Below are positions 45,301-49,844 of a DNA stretch of 64,000 bases, one piece after another. Numbering within the stretch: position 1 is the first letter of the stretch; each line of letters starts with the position of its first letter. The translations under genes and the position numbers were made by a program. Origin of the DNA: Membranipora membranacea (Eukaryota; Bryozoa; Gymnolaemata; Cheilostomatida; Membraniporidae); the NCBI GenBank assembly GCA_914767715.1, contig OU612072.1, positions 8,804,001 to 8,868,000 of the forward strand. Direction: 5' to 3'. Below the pieces are notes generated by a model, which saw only the letters and a program-made list of their open reading frames with translations, ran no database searches and was not told where the DNA came from.

Positions 45301-48300
45301 ACGCCAAAACATACAGATTTTCACTATCCGAGGTGGCTTTGTTACACGAAGCGAGTCAAGGTGAAAACACAGGATTGGGATCCTAGCAACATGACAGGAA
45401 CTGTGTTGTAATTTGACTCAGTGTTCTCCTCTTTCAAAGCAATCAGATAAAATACTTTTGTAAAACACTATCTGCAATACATGAAGCTTTAGCAATTTCT
45501 TCAAAGTATATATCTCTCTGTTGTATACACTGAGGAGATCCTTTTAAAAATCTACTGATGAGTCGTTTCTATTCAACTCCAAATCTTGCCCTGGGCCCTG
45601 ATTCAGTTGCAGTAATTGACTGATGTAAAAAATATATTTAAATATTGTTGCTGGAGTTGTCTGCTACTGTTTACAAAGAAGACAACTTAGAGCATGACCA
45701 TCACCGATCACTAATCACTAATCAAAGAAAACAATGACACAGTCGTGGAGTAGTGATGTGGTTCCTGACCTGACTGAATGCATTCCAGTCTAGTCTAGTG
45801 TTCAGACTGCTGCAAGTGCCAGTTTGTAGCATTACATTATAAAATGTACCCCTTTTTGATAATGTAATGCCACACACGAACACTTGCACATTATCAAAAG
45901 GAGAGGCTTTGATCTGTTGATCACATTTCCTGGTAGGGCAATGCAATTGATATAGCGCCTGCTTAGAGATATAAGAGCTGTGGGTTCAAATCCACATCTG
46001 ATCATCAAATATTCATCTTATGCAATATGCCACATTTTTCAATGCCATGGTCGAAATTGATTGCCCGAAAGTACCATATGACTTGGCATTAGCTCTTCTT
46101 CTCCCCACCCACCAATCAAAGACAACACATTGGCTAGTTTTGAATTTATTGAATGTAATGCCTCAAACGCACAAACTAGCAGCAGTCTCAGCACTTTTGG
46201 TCGTTGGTGATGTCACTTGACACCCAAATATGTCTGCAAGCGTATCAATATGGTGATTAATGCTTACCTGAACTGACTATGTCTATACTATTACTATTAG
46301 GAGCCTCTTCCATGCTAGCCTTGTAAGTCCGACTATTGTTTATGCAAGTAAAAAGTATTGCCACGCTGCAATATCCATAGTGTGTTTGTGCTCTATCTGT
46401 GCTTGCAGCTTGTCAATATCCGGTACGAGTATCAGATTAGTTCAGGTTATAGGCCTACAACTTTACATTTATCAGAACTTTGCAGTGAAATATGATGCGT
46501 TTCTGTGGACACAGCATGGCACGGAGCTTAGCATAGCATCCTAACCCCGCAGAGACCGACATGCAATGGCTGTATTGCTGTCAATGCAGAATTCACATGT
46601 TGCTATAGCTCCAAGGCTATGCTATGCCCACCAGTGATCAATTATTTAAATCCTTTCTGTGAAAGGGACAGATATCGATTAAACGGTGTGTTACAAAACA
46701 GGGACAATAAAGATCAGATGTATTGTATGTCTTCTTTTGTTTTTGTCTGATTATTCTTGTCATTGAGGCTTCCCGCCTAAATCAATCAGGTATCCTTAGG
46801 TATGTAATGTTGACACTCTTATGACATAAGAAACTGCAATGAGTCCCTCAGGATATGACACAAGCCGTTCAATATCAGCATCAACATTAACTTCAACCTG
46901 TTTGACAGCCTTGTTCTTAGAGTTTGAATTCATTGTTACATACTAAGTCGTCAAAGTGCATTATACTTGAGCAGCATTTTATAACAGCTAGGTGAGATTA
47001 ATATTAAAAATTCATTAATTGATTCTGCTTTCATCATTGAACAGACACTTGGTATGCTTTGAAATTTTGACTATCTGATGTTTGCTTTACTGTTCCCATC
47101 GGCATTGAATAAGCAAACAGCGGTAATTTCCCTAAGCACCGCTGCCGAGTTAGTAATTCCTCGTCTGGTTACTTTCTGAATGAGATACGATGTTTGGGAG
47201 ATGATTTGGTGCGAGGCATAATTAGGCAAAGCAAACAGACTTTATAATTTAGTTACTTTTGTTACGTCTTACCTGTATTCGCCTTCCATAGGTTATATCG
47301 TTGTCTGTGGCTGAACATTGTGATGTTTGTGTTAAATTTAATCCATTACTGCTAGAAGCAACATTGCCTAGCAGCGCTGTACTGCCATTTATGCTCACAT
47401 TTGATGCCGAGTGGATTTTAATACCACTGGTTATGGATCGGCTATATTTTCTATTATCCTTTTTTCCTATATAACATACAGGAAAGTTTACGGTTTCAGG
47501 AACCAAGCTAAGTCTAGAGTACACACAATTTGTGTATGTAAGCAGTATTGGTTTAGTGAGTATAGTTTTACTAGGTTATCTTATACCCCTTTGTAATTAG
47601 TATTAACTTTTTTAGACACGTGAAATCGATTACCTCAGGTCTCATTGATTAACTGCTGTCAGTCGTAGTATCATATCTTGGCTGCCTTGTTACCTTATGC
47701 TCAAGTAATTTAATTAGAATATGGCATTAATGCACATGCTGTATATATATGAGGTACAGTTTTATGCGTCTGTTTTTGTGTGCTAAATAGTATACTTCTT
47801 TTCTAGAATCTACCCATTGTTTTTATAGCTGATATTATGTGAATGAACAGCAACAACTGTTTACACACACATGTTCTACGAAGATCTGCCATGTGTGCTG
47901 CCTGTCAGACACATGTCATCAGTGATATTTAGCACATCTGGACTGCTCTTTTCTGTTACCAACAAGTTCCTCAATCCCTCATATAGATGCCTTTTAGGTT
48001 TAGGTCTAGGTCTCGGATGGGTTTGTAAAAAAGCCTCCCCTCCTATTTAAAGATCCAGATTATAGAATAAATCTGTAGTTCAATGGATAGGAGCTACTGC
48101 TGATTGGATTGCTGATCGTTTTATCACGATACGATAAAACGTGAATGATATAGATTAACTGCAGTTAGCTAGTTAAGTAGTTAGCTAGTAATGTTAGCTA
48201 CAACCTAACCATCCCGAATTACCTAAAAAATTGTTCATATTGTCATTATTAGTTATCTTCTCCCGATAAAGGGGTAGGCAAATCCGAAAAGCTTTTTATA

Positions 48301-48478
48301 CTTTTTACTATTCATCTGAGCAGGGAGTTTGTTTACTGATTTGGTTGAGGATTGATTGGTCTGATTGTATTACTCTTACCATGTTCTCCAGATTCACCAC
48401 TGCTGATAGACTCGGTTCCTCCTGTAGATGAAATCAATGACCTCCTCTTATTTGTGGGCCGTCCTCCACTTCTCCTAC
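3197..48478 (-). CDS. Giant spectrin-repeat scaffold gene, AKAP6/nesprin/Klarsicht-like (3' end off window)
   Basis: A multi-exon minus-strand gene. Twenty-seven exons (42625-42880 down to 3197-3381) were delimited by eye from acceptor and donor sites; all 26 junctions are phase-compatible and give about 2,120 open codons. Order: basic helical N-terminus; Ser/Thr/Arg-rich linkers; two spectrin-type repeats coded at 26845-24020; one hydrophobic exon; a long acidic Ser/Thr-rich tail. Repeat hallmarks are SPRRKLFNDYAKQL, HLNNQWERL and RRWHSIWLQSLEWQCRLEE. Such repeats act as rods in cytoskeletal and nuclear-envelope scaffolds; membership of the AKAP6/nesprin/Klarsicht group is my inference from pattern, not from a search. 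Three more in-phase exons at 46268-48478 probably belong at the 5' end, but the linking exon is unfound. The last exon ends in phase 2 with no stop, so the C-terminus lies left of base 1. Other possibilities are a dystrophin-like or other spectrin-repeat protein. Confidence 0.75.
3789..3910 (-). CDS. Large gene, tail exon
   Basis: Exon of 122 nt, phase 1 to phase 0; acceptor GTGTTGTAG, donor AAG|GTATGTA. Peptide DVTTDEERHAADKDRFTSEA then NLLFIPGHHIPYSENTAAGT K. Joined to 3197-3381. Confidence 0.72.
4118..4207. repeat. 30-bp minisatellite with CCAAT in every unit
   Basis: Three units start at 4118, 4148 and 4178, each beginning CAGCCAATCA and sharing CACAGAT or CAGGGATA downstream. The rest of this 1.3-kb intron (3911-5192) shows no exon. 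The exact 30-bp spacing of CCAAT motifs is notable, though the intronic position argues against a promoter. Confidence 0.7.
5193..5423 (-). CDS. Large gene, tail exon
   Basis: Exon of 231 nt, phase 1 to phase 1; acceptor TTTTTTGCAG, donor G|GTGTGTA. Peptide VTGIETVTATIRPATKPRVN, then VQLVPSVEHTSGISEIRSVS and ends TTVTPHRPDTAE. Alternating hydrophobic-Thr pattern at the start suggests some beta character. No family recognised. Confidence 0.72.
5656..5860 (-). CDS. Large gene, acidic tail exon
   Basis: Exon of 205 nt, phase 0 to phase 1; acceptor TTCTCCAG, donor G|GTGAGTT. Peptide VTSVPDEHEKADGEEFSETI then Thr/Ser/Glu-rich to ESGSENEEITPNI. No basic residues in the second half. No domain. Confidence 0.72.
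6077..6177 (-). CDS. Large gene, short tail exon
   Basis: Exon of 101 nt, phase 1 to phase 0; acceptor TTTTGTAG, donor AAG|GTAAGAG. Peptide VVHTLGQEKATLSRQSSETY then STGYITPSRSYLK. Disordered; LSRQSSETYS looks like a basophilic kinase site. Confidence 0.7.
6178..7270. other. Intron, no feature seen
   Basis: Intron between exons 7271-8692 and 6077-6177. Short overlapping frames on both strands at 6660-7200 are AT-rich and have no protein-like pattern. Confidence 0.5.
7271..8692 (-). CDS. Large gene, 1,422-nt exon of disordered tail
   Basis: The longest exon, 474 residues, phase 1 to phase 1; acceptor TGTATCTTAG, donor G|GTTTGTG. Begins LDEQPPHEQFQLDNILLDDS, followed by YYYESSGGSSPYTAKGAGLG. 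Rich in Ser, Thr, Pro, Asp and Gln with few Cys or Trp, so probably disordered. SP/TP pairs occur throughout (SLSPSD, SSPRQQ, SPVTD, PLSPAS, LSPIMH, LSASPAASP). Ends AIWETEVGLPANWSSINVPS SHSQS. Large internal exons of this type are common in scaffold tails. The donor GTTTGT is weak. Confidence 0.85.
8693..9891. other. Intron with short CTG/CTACTG run
   Basis: Contains a (CTACTG/CTG) microsatellite at about 9120-9146 and nothing else recognisable. Confidence 0.5.
9892..10152 (-). CDS. Large gene, tail exon
   Basis: Exon of 261 nt, phase 1 to phase 1; acceptor CTATATAG, donor G|GTAATAT. Peptide DNNASLTKDLQSTVPREALP to STAERTLYRLEEYNTKLDIQ LRK. The final part has the look of an amphipathic helix (RTLYRLEEYNTKLDIQL), which could be a coiled-coil or binding helix. 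Confidence 0.75.
10518..10698 (-). CDS. Large gene, tail exon
   Basis: Exon of 181 nt, phase 0 to phase 1; acceptor ATTTTCAG, donor G|GTAAGTG. Peptide VFASPKVKRFLQLQSFSNTV, a Ser/Thr/Pro part, then AESLVEEGDLVLLDGKLVV. The end is a hydrophobic-acidic alternating stretch. Confidence 0.75.
12115..12225 (-). CDS. Large gene, acidic/Ser tail exon
   Basis: Exon of 111 nt, 37 codons, phase 0 to phase 0; acceptor TTGTGGCAG, donor GTATGTG. Peptide AESGLESVIEEEPSEGESDE then NMSSSSPRRKIYSPGER. The acidic part followed by SSPRRKIYSP looks like a kinase-substrate region. Confidence 0.75.
12252..12375 (+). repeat. tRNA-derived SINE-like repeat, family 1, copy 1
   Basis: Starts GGTGAGATGGCGCAAT, with CACTGCCAG, GATTGGTACCGCAGGAGA and ends CAGCTCCCAGCACCCTC. 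A reverse copy lies at 54226-54339. The second copy keeps a B-box-like GGGTTTGAGTCCC; the first copy has it degraded. It lies in the intron between exons 12115-12225 and 12764-12957. Confidence 0.6.
12764..12957 (-). CDS. Large gene, acidic tail exon
   Basis: Exon of 194 nt, phase 1 to phase 0; acceptor TTCTCTCAG, donor GTAAGTT. Strongly acidic: SLDGLSDDSDDLFDETEALL, then SFDDDIDDDDEFFIYNKCEP and GSQGLLSQFTT. The FFIYNKCEPI stretch within Asp runs is distinctive. No catalytic motif. Confidence 0.77.
13025..13184 (+). repeat. Dispersed repeat, copy 1
   Basis: About 160 bp sharing long blocks with 31635-31786, for example ACATAACTTTATCATAAGTA and a shared GGTCTTYGGGTAGTC. Same orientation in both places. 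Family not recognised; possibly a SINE or MITE part. Confidence 0.65.
13474..13638 (-). CDS. Large gene, tail exon
   Basis: Exon of 165 nt, phase 1 to phase 1; acceptor TTCTTACAG, donor G|GTGAGTG. Peptide includes YSTERKRRYSDSAHITVDSP and LRSKSLDDLRKLFPGVKSNS. The RSKSLDDLRKLFPG segment is a short amphipathic helix in a disordered tail and a plausible docking motif. Confidence 0.77.
13720..13740. repeat. Perfect 10-bp-arm palindrome beside an acceptor
   Basis: TAAGAATATA-T-TATATTCTTA, about 80 bp upstream (on the minus strand) of the acceptor of exon 13474-13638, in a very AT-rich patch. May be chance. Confidence 0.4.
14042..14320 (-). CDS. Large gene, tail exon
   Basis: Exon of 279 nt, phase 1 to phase 1; acceptor TTTGATCAG, donor G|GTGAGTG. 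Peptide TSTLGRQKGHHANNKHSTHY, then LELPDPDTHILIAEDEDELL (acidic, hydrophobic-spaced) and an Asn/Gln-rich end. No domain recognised. Confidence 0.75.
14892..15081 (-). CDS. Large gene, tail exon
   Basis: Exon of 190 nt, phase 0 to phase 1; acceptor ACTTTTAG, donor G|GTAAATC. Peptide NLLGRSLSETHIRRLNDTSY then an acidic Ser/Thr-rich part (DESESGIQNDQSSQFSEAS). RSLSETHIRRL may be a kinase or 14-3-3 site by appearance only. Disordered otherwise. Confidence 0.75.
15687..15887 (-). CDS. Large gene, hydrophobic 67-codon exon (possible cassette)
   Basis: Exon of 201 nt, phase 0 to phase 0, acceptor CCTCTAACAG and donor GTAAGTACC. Its open frame has the phases needed to sit between 24020-24229 and 14892-15081. 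It codes VSRYTVIVLVGMPPVVRWIR, then SLIFFFDLEAVSESFLLGLL, ASVLVLAGNRLVEPATARLI and DGVY. Hydrophobic stretches near residues 5-16 and 28-51 could form a membrane segment or hairpin, unlike anything else in the protein. The other two frames contain stops. Because both phases are 0, skipping it would keep the frame. It does not resemble a KASH tail. It may also be a mis-called intronic segment. Confidence 0.55.
15888..24019. other. 8.1-kb intron of the large gene, mostly featureless
   Basis: Between the second spectrin repeat and the hydrophobic exon. I saw (GA) runs at about 17281-17296 and 19376-19387 and pyrimidine-rich tracts near 18545-18565 and 19225-19258. Open frames are short and lack paired splice sites. 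A TATAAAAG at 17062-17069 has no gene behind it. Extra alternative exons could be hidden here. Confidence 0.45.
24020..24229 (-). CDS. Large gene, spectrin repeat 2, helices B and C
   Basis: Exon of 210 nt, 70 codons, phase 0 to phase 0; acceptor TTTGTAG, donor GTGAGTC. Begins ELQQDVECHSKVVSAVLKLC and ends with LNLERRWHSIWLQSLEWQCR then LEEAVSSRT. The RRWxxIWLQSLEWQCRLEE end is the part that most suggests the AKAP6/nesprin/Klarsicht group. The next exon toward the 3' end is 8.1 kb away. Confidence 0.85.
24546..24670 (-). CDS. Large gene, spectrin repeat 2, helices A and start of B
   Basis: Exon of 125 nt, phase 1 to phase 0; acceptor ATTTACAG, donor CAG|GTAAAG. Peptide DLALDLQGLETWVNRIEATL then SLSLQQLQDMLKEHQ. 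The LETWVNRIE (helix A) and LQQLQDMLKEHQ (helix B) pattern is classic for spectrin repeats. Confidence 0.85.
25135..25185 (-). pseudogene. Fossil duplicate of spectrin exon 25355-25553 (donor end)
   Basis: On the minus strand, TGAGGGGGCAC...AGAGGTTAGTATGTACAC matches the end of exon 25355-25553 (TGAGGGGCTAC...AGAGGTTAGTATGTGCAC). The downstream intron also matches (CCTTCAAG...ACAACACA...ACACAG in both). Most of the duplicate exon is lost. Confidence 0.5.
25355..25553 (-). CDS. Large gene, spectrin repeat 1, helices B and C
   Basis: Exon of 199 nt, phase 0 to phase 1; acceptor TATTGTAG, donor G|GTTAGTA. Starts SYYEEMLDRSPRRKLFNDYA and includes AKQLMRRYPNMRDEI and TVRLTHLNNQWERLQ, the typical helix C LNxxWxxL signature of spectrin repeats. 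Ends AEGLQDRQTMLR. A degraded copy of its 3' end and donor lies at about 25135-25185. Confidence 0.85.
25686..25784. mobile_element. 80-bp foldback element with 9-10-bp target duplication
   Basis: A near-perfect hairpin at 25695-25774: arms of about 37 bp, from GCCTTGTTCACG to GTTTTTTGGG, with only a few mismatches and a very short loop. It is flanked by the direct repeat GCATGGTATA at 25686-25695 and 25775-25784. A 9-10-bp duplication is typical of Mutator-like elements, but the class is uncertain. A run of nine G follows at about 25788. Confidence 0.65.
25925..26300. repeat. Minisatellite, 126-bp higher-order period
   Basis: A 126-bp unit starting AATAAAATTGTGACCAATAC occurs at 26051 and again at 26177, nearly identical over about 110 bp. 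Inside are looser subrepeats of the form GTGTATA-AAAACTGTGTCCAATAT that extend the array leftwards to about 25925. Confidence 0.75.
26684..26845 (-). CDS. Large gene, spectrin repeat 1, helix A
   Basis: Exon of 162 nt, exactly 54 codons, phase 0 to phase 0; acceptor ATATGTAG, donor CAG|GTAAGG. Codes STDSDLSWDDEEVKNAVTF then QQYNELMEWLNNIQMFTQRQ and ends SLSEKYLNQ. The LMEWLNNIQ core, with W at the usual position, is a spectrin helix A. The donor runs directly into a 14-G tract (26666-26679 on the plus strand are C), which is unusual. Confidence 0.82.
27781..27815 (-). pseudogene. Fossil duplicate of exon 27924-28131 (donor end)
   Basis: Minus strand reads AATAGAGCAGTGCAGGGTAGGTCTTA, against ATAGAGCAATGCAGGGTATGTCTTA at the real exon-donor junction. 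Intron sequence beyond also matches (TACCCCTGMTGATC and ACAAGCCTA blocks at 27408-27475 and 27845-27911). This indicates a tandem duplication of exon end plus intron, later disrupted. Confidence 0.5.
27924..28131 (-). CDS. Large gene, exon leading into the spectrin repeats
   Basis: Exon of 208 nt, phase 2 to phase 0; acceptor CTCCCGTCAG, donor AGG|GTATGTC. After a Ser/Thr-rich start (SPDGSYTADFSDTSGSSN) comes a charged helical segment KSHRDIRRDLKRKYQKDELW then AIKSDYHYLMDEDIIEQC. This segment looks folded and conserved in character and directly precedes the spectrin-type repeats. A damaged copy of its donor end sits about 100 bp downstream in the next intron. Confidence 0.8.
28569..28824 (-). 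CDS. Large gene, Ser/Thr/Pro-rich exon
   Basis: Exon of 256 nt, phase 1 to phase 2; acceptor CTTTACAG, donor CAG|GTAAGTG. Peptide begins SGRSTPTRSTRSRPNNQQTP and ends VEIRKFLGTNNSGAG. Several TP and SP dipeptides (STPT, QTPV, LTPD, STPG, STPV, QTPV) suggest proline-directed phosphorylation, which is an inference. Confidence 0.75.
29065..29780. mobile_element. 716-bp inverted-repeat element (PIF/Harbinger-like MITE)
   Basis: Left end AGCTGCGTTTACATGTGAGA (29065-29114) is repeated inverted at 29731-29780 with two mismatches over 50 bp. TAA lies on both outer sides (29062-29064 and 29781-29783), as in PIF/Harbinger target duplications. It has no transposase; inside are a perfect palindrome GTTCACTTGTGAC-AAT-GTCACAAGTGAAC at about 29190-29221 and CTG/TACTACT runs. 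It sits in the intron between 28824 and 30035. Confidence 0.7.
29967..30012. repeat. 11-bp tandem repeat CATTATTATAA
   Basis: Three to four copies just downstream (minus-strand sense) of the donor of exon 30035-30181. Confidence 0.6.
30035..30181 (-). CDS. Large gene, linker exon
   Basis: Exon of 147 nt, phase 1 to phase 1; acceptor ATCTTCAG, donor A|GTATGTA. Peptide VKENGVPASEILTDPTASPY to SLTKPGSNH. Disordered, Ser/Thr/Pro-rich. The intron on its 5' side is short; the intron on its 3' side carries the 716-bp inverted-repeat element. Confidence 0.72.
30571..30755 (-). CDS. Large gene, exon with tandem 13-residue repeat
   Basis: Exon of 185 nt, phase 2 to phase 1; acceptor CATACAG, donor GTAACAA. 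Contains DLSSPGEVDQRLR directly followed by DLSSPGEVDKRLR, a recent 39-nt internal duplication, then a charged helix NLERRLKEEEDSIITMEDF. The helix may be coiled coil. Joins in phase to 30035-30181. Confidence 0.75.
31282..31438 (-). CDS. Large gene, basic exon
   Basis: Exon of 157 nt, phase 1 to phase 2; acceptor TTTCACAG, donor CAG|GTAAGCT. Peptide DRKPLFSPGYRDGSDSLVSR then a basic helix (RVKQRIQAIRARKQQREPS). A run of twelve G on the plus strand lies about 10 bases inside the intron next to the donor. Confidence 0.75.
31534..31647. repeat. Foldback sequence, 49-bp arms
   Basis: AAGGTAACTCTCATTCCCTG...GAACAGGAAGTG (31534-31582) is repeated inverted at 31599-31647 with a few mismatches and a 16-base loop. 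Its right arm runs directly into the dispersed repeat at 31635-31786, so both may be parts of one element. Confidence 0.7.
31635..31786 (+). repeat. Dispersed repeat, copy 2
   Basis: Partner of 13025-13184, same strand, about 75-80 percent alike by eye over long blocks. Adjacent to the foldback at 31534-31647. Confidence 0.65.
32568..32793 (-). CDS. Large gene, Ser/Gly-rich linker exon
   Basis: Exon of 226 nt, phase 0 to phase 1; acceptor ATTTCCAG, donor GTAAGGC. Codes VKFRDRTPRGSILGSEPPSE, then a Ser-rich run (QGSHSSSSLSLP) and ends SSLPTLSDA. Low complexity, probably disordered. It joins in phase to 31282-31438. Confidence 0.75.
33311..33533 (-). CDS. Large gene, linker exon
   Basis: Exon of 223 nt, phase 2 to phase 0; acceptor TTTTACAG, donor GTGAGTA. 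Peptide from EYQCSDLQSELARDLSAQGG through an Arg/Thr/Ser-rich middle (STPRSRLATRRTT) to LSWQYRAVIKSN. The middle looks disordered and phosphorylatable; the end is more structured. No domain is recognised. Confidence 0.75.
33534..35151. other. Intron, no feature seen
   Basis: Contains short frames only. A small hairpin (ACCAAGG...CCTTGGT) lies near 34917-34944. Confidence 0.45.
35152..35321 (-). CDS. Large gene, helical exon
   Basis: Exon of 170 nt, phase 0 to phase 2; acceptor TTTTACAG, donor CAG|GTAGGCC. The peptide runs from TLVKDFLKRSFETDELLG to ARLEYSWSQVRDKLAELA. Spaced hydrophobics and the W in YSWSQVRDKL fit a helix of a divergent spectrin repeat completing the preceding exon. It is followed toward 42.6 kb by a 7.3-kb intron. 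Confidence 0.75.
35322..42624. other. 7.3-kb intron with hairpins, CCAAT cluster and 12-bp minisatellite
   Basis: No exon with paired splice sites found. Noted: a hairpin at about 36504-36543 built from AACCAGAGACTATAG, with a third copy at about 36344; three CCAAT motifs at 41130-41190; the 12-bp tandem array at 41918-41998. Confidence 0.45.
41918..41998. repeat. 12-bp minisatellite CCCGTGTCCGTG
   Basis: Nearly perfect array of about 6.7 units. On the minus strand the frame reads as repeated Thr-Asp-Thr-Gly, but there is no sign that it is translated. GC-rich and CpG-containing, in sharp contrast with its AT-rich surroundings. Confidence 0.9.
42625..42880 (-). CDS. Large gene, first exon of the continuous chain (possible start at 42858)
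   Basis: Codes MGIDGTKTLRKRLSALSSVL onward, with an amphipathic stretch around EILREDVTSAQDWLDKTL and a basic end (PPDEKKRRKEAERIK) before donor GTTAGTC. An ATG at 42858 could start translation. Alternatively an acceptor TTGAATCAG at 42881 extends the open frame by seven codons (FEYLHHI) in phase 2, making this an internal exon; the extension keeps the frame, so both are possible. The helical pattern suggests the beginning of a spectrin-like repeat. Confidence 0.65.
42881..46267. other. Gap where a linking exon is expected
   Basis: If the 46-48 kb exons belong to the large gene, an exon entering in phase 1 and leaving in phase 2 should lie here. I could not identify one. AT-rich with short frames only. 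Confidence 0.4.
45932..46002 (+). repeat. Degenerate tRNA-like SINE fragment
   Basis: GCAATTGATATAGCGCCTGC resembles an A box region and GTGGGTTCAAATCCACAT a T-arm and B box. The acceptor stem does not pair, so it is not a functional tRNA gene. Confidence 0.45.
46268..46319 (-). CDS. Large gene, possible 52-nt micro-exon
   Basis: Short open segment between ACAAG and GTAAGCA, phase 0 in and phase 1 out, coding ASMEEAPNSNSIDIVSS. It fits in phase after the exon at 47273-47466. The internal ATG could instead be a start codon of a separate 5' exon. Its phase-1 end does not fit the phase-2 start of the 42625-42880 exon, so at least one exon between them is missing or this call is wrong. Confidence 0.35.
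47273..47466 (-). CDS. Large gene, upstream exon (Ser/Asn/Thr-rich)
   Basis: Exon of 194 nt, phase 1 in and phase 0 out. The acceptor is TTATATAG and the donor CAG|GTAAGACG. The peptide begins KKDNRKYSRSITSGIK and ends DNDITYGRRIQ; it is low-complexity and has no recognised domain. The phase matches both neighbours, which is the main evidence for its reality. Confidence 0.5.
48380..48478 (-). CDS. Large gene, upstream exon (basic, Ser/Gly-rich)
   Basis: Exon of 99 nt, phase 1 to phase 1, with acceptor TTCGCAG and donor GTAAGAG. It codes a basic then Ser/Gly-rich peptide starting GRRSGGRPTNKRRSLISSTG and ending SSGESGEH. RPTNKRR could be a nuclear localisation or phosphorylation site, but that is a guess. 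It joins in phase to the exon at 47273-47466. No exon further upstream was found, so the true 5' end of the gene is open. Confidence 0.5.
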
Positions 48479-48853
48479 CTGCGAATAATTATTAATTTAT
48501 TAAGTAGTTAGATTTGAATACGCGTATATTGTGAGAAAATGATGTTTGAGGGAGGAGCCTTTCTTCCCAAAGCAAGAGATGACACAATGTAAGTTGTTTT
48601 TATCATCTTACGTAGCTGCATTGCCTTGCATGTAAGCTGCAGAAAATTCAATACGACTTGTAGGGTAGTTGAACTCTCTTCACAACTGAAACTTACACCT
48701 GCTGGGTGGGGAGGAAAGGGCTCGTTGTCACTAACTACCATGACGGTTTGGTTTGAAATGGATCATCTTCGATAGTTGAACACCTTTTTTTTATAGGCAT
48801 ACTGCAACGACTTTGATAACTATCTATTCGCTACAACTGTTTGGTATAATGCT

Positions 48854-49400
48854 ACTGACCCATTAGAAGTTTATATTGTCATCTGACTCTCAACAAGCCA
48901 ATCATGGATCCTAAAACTCAGCAAGAGTTTCTAGTAGTGGCATTCCATTATCAGCAAACCTCTCAATCAGCGATGGTGATTGTGATATGGTTGATTATGG
49001 AATGCCCCTAGCTCTACAAACGACTCAGGCAGATTTTGAGCACCATTCGAAATTGGAGTGAACCACAAATTCGAAGCATGGAACCATAGTGAAGCTTACC
49101 CATGATGGACCTGTTGTGGCTCGAGTTGAGCATTGTCTTGCTACCTTCAAGAGTGGATTTTGATATGTCATATTTATCTGAGTGGTTTTATTCACTATGT
49201 ATTGGAGATATTTTACCGACCCATAAGAAGTTTATGTGCTCAGAATCATCTGAGTCTCAACTAGATATGATATATGATTGATTATGGAATGGCTCTAGTT
49301 CTACAAATTACTCAGTCTGAGAGCTTAAACTGACCCGTGATGGACCTGTTAAGAGTCCTATATCTAACTTTTGTCTTGCGACATTTGAGTGTGAATTTAA
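48854..49400. repeat. Diverged direct duplication
   Basis: Blocks at 48854-49162 are repeated in the same order at 49215-49400: GACCCATWAGAAGTTTAT, TGATTATGGAATGSCYCTAG and GATGGACCTGTT...GTCTTGC. The second copy has lost about 120 bp. Plus-strand peptides around DGPV...CLATF are similar in both, but no long frame remains. Confidence 0.6.
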
Positions 49401-49610
49401 CTGAGGGGTTCTTGGCAGATGTGCAGCATTTCACAGCGTTATTGCCCATTGTAAGCTGATCTGATGCTGCAGTAGTTAGCACCTTATCATAATATCCACT
49501 GGAGAAGATATGGCTTCTGTCAGCAGCCATAAAGTCCCTTCCATTCCACCTCCAATCTTCTTATTAGAAACTGAACTCCTGGAAATTCAAGATATGAGAC
49601 TAGTAAGACA

Positions 49611-49844
49611 TGTGGTTAGGATGTAAGTAATAGCAGTTATGTTGATGACAGCTTCAACGTTGCCTCTCACACCTGGCATTATCATGGAGAAAGCTCATAG
49701 TAAAACTGAATTCTTTCTGGCTGACATGAGGTTACAATGTTGGCGATAGAAGTTATGTTGATGACGGTTTCAATGTTGCCTTGCACACCTGAGCTGTATC
49801 TATGAAGAAAGCTCATAGTGAACCTGAATTCTATTTGGTCGACA
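49611..49844. repeat. Tandem duplication, unit about 116 bp
   Basis: GTTATGTTGATGACRGYTTC and GAAAGCTCATAGT occur in both units at 116-bp spacing, about 80 percent alike. A 155-codon minus-strand frame (49682-50149) spans the second unit but lacks recognisable features. Confidence 0.65.

Noticed and set aside
45722-46002. Functional tRNA gene
   Set aside because: A B-box-like sequence is present but the acceptor and anticodon stems do not pair.
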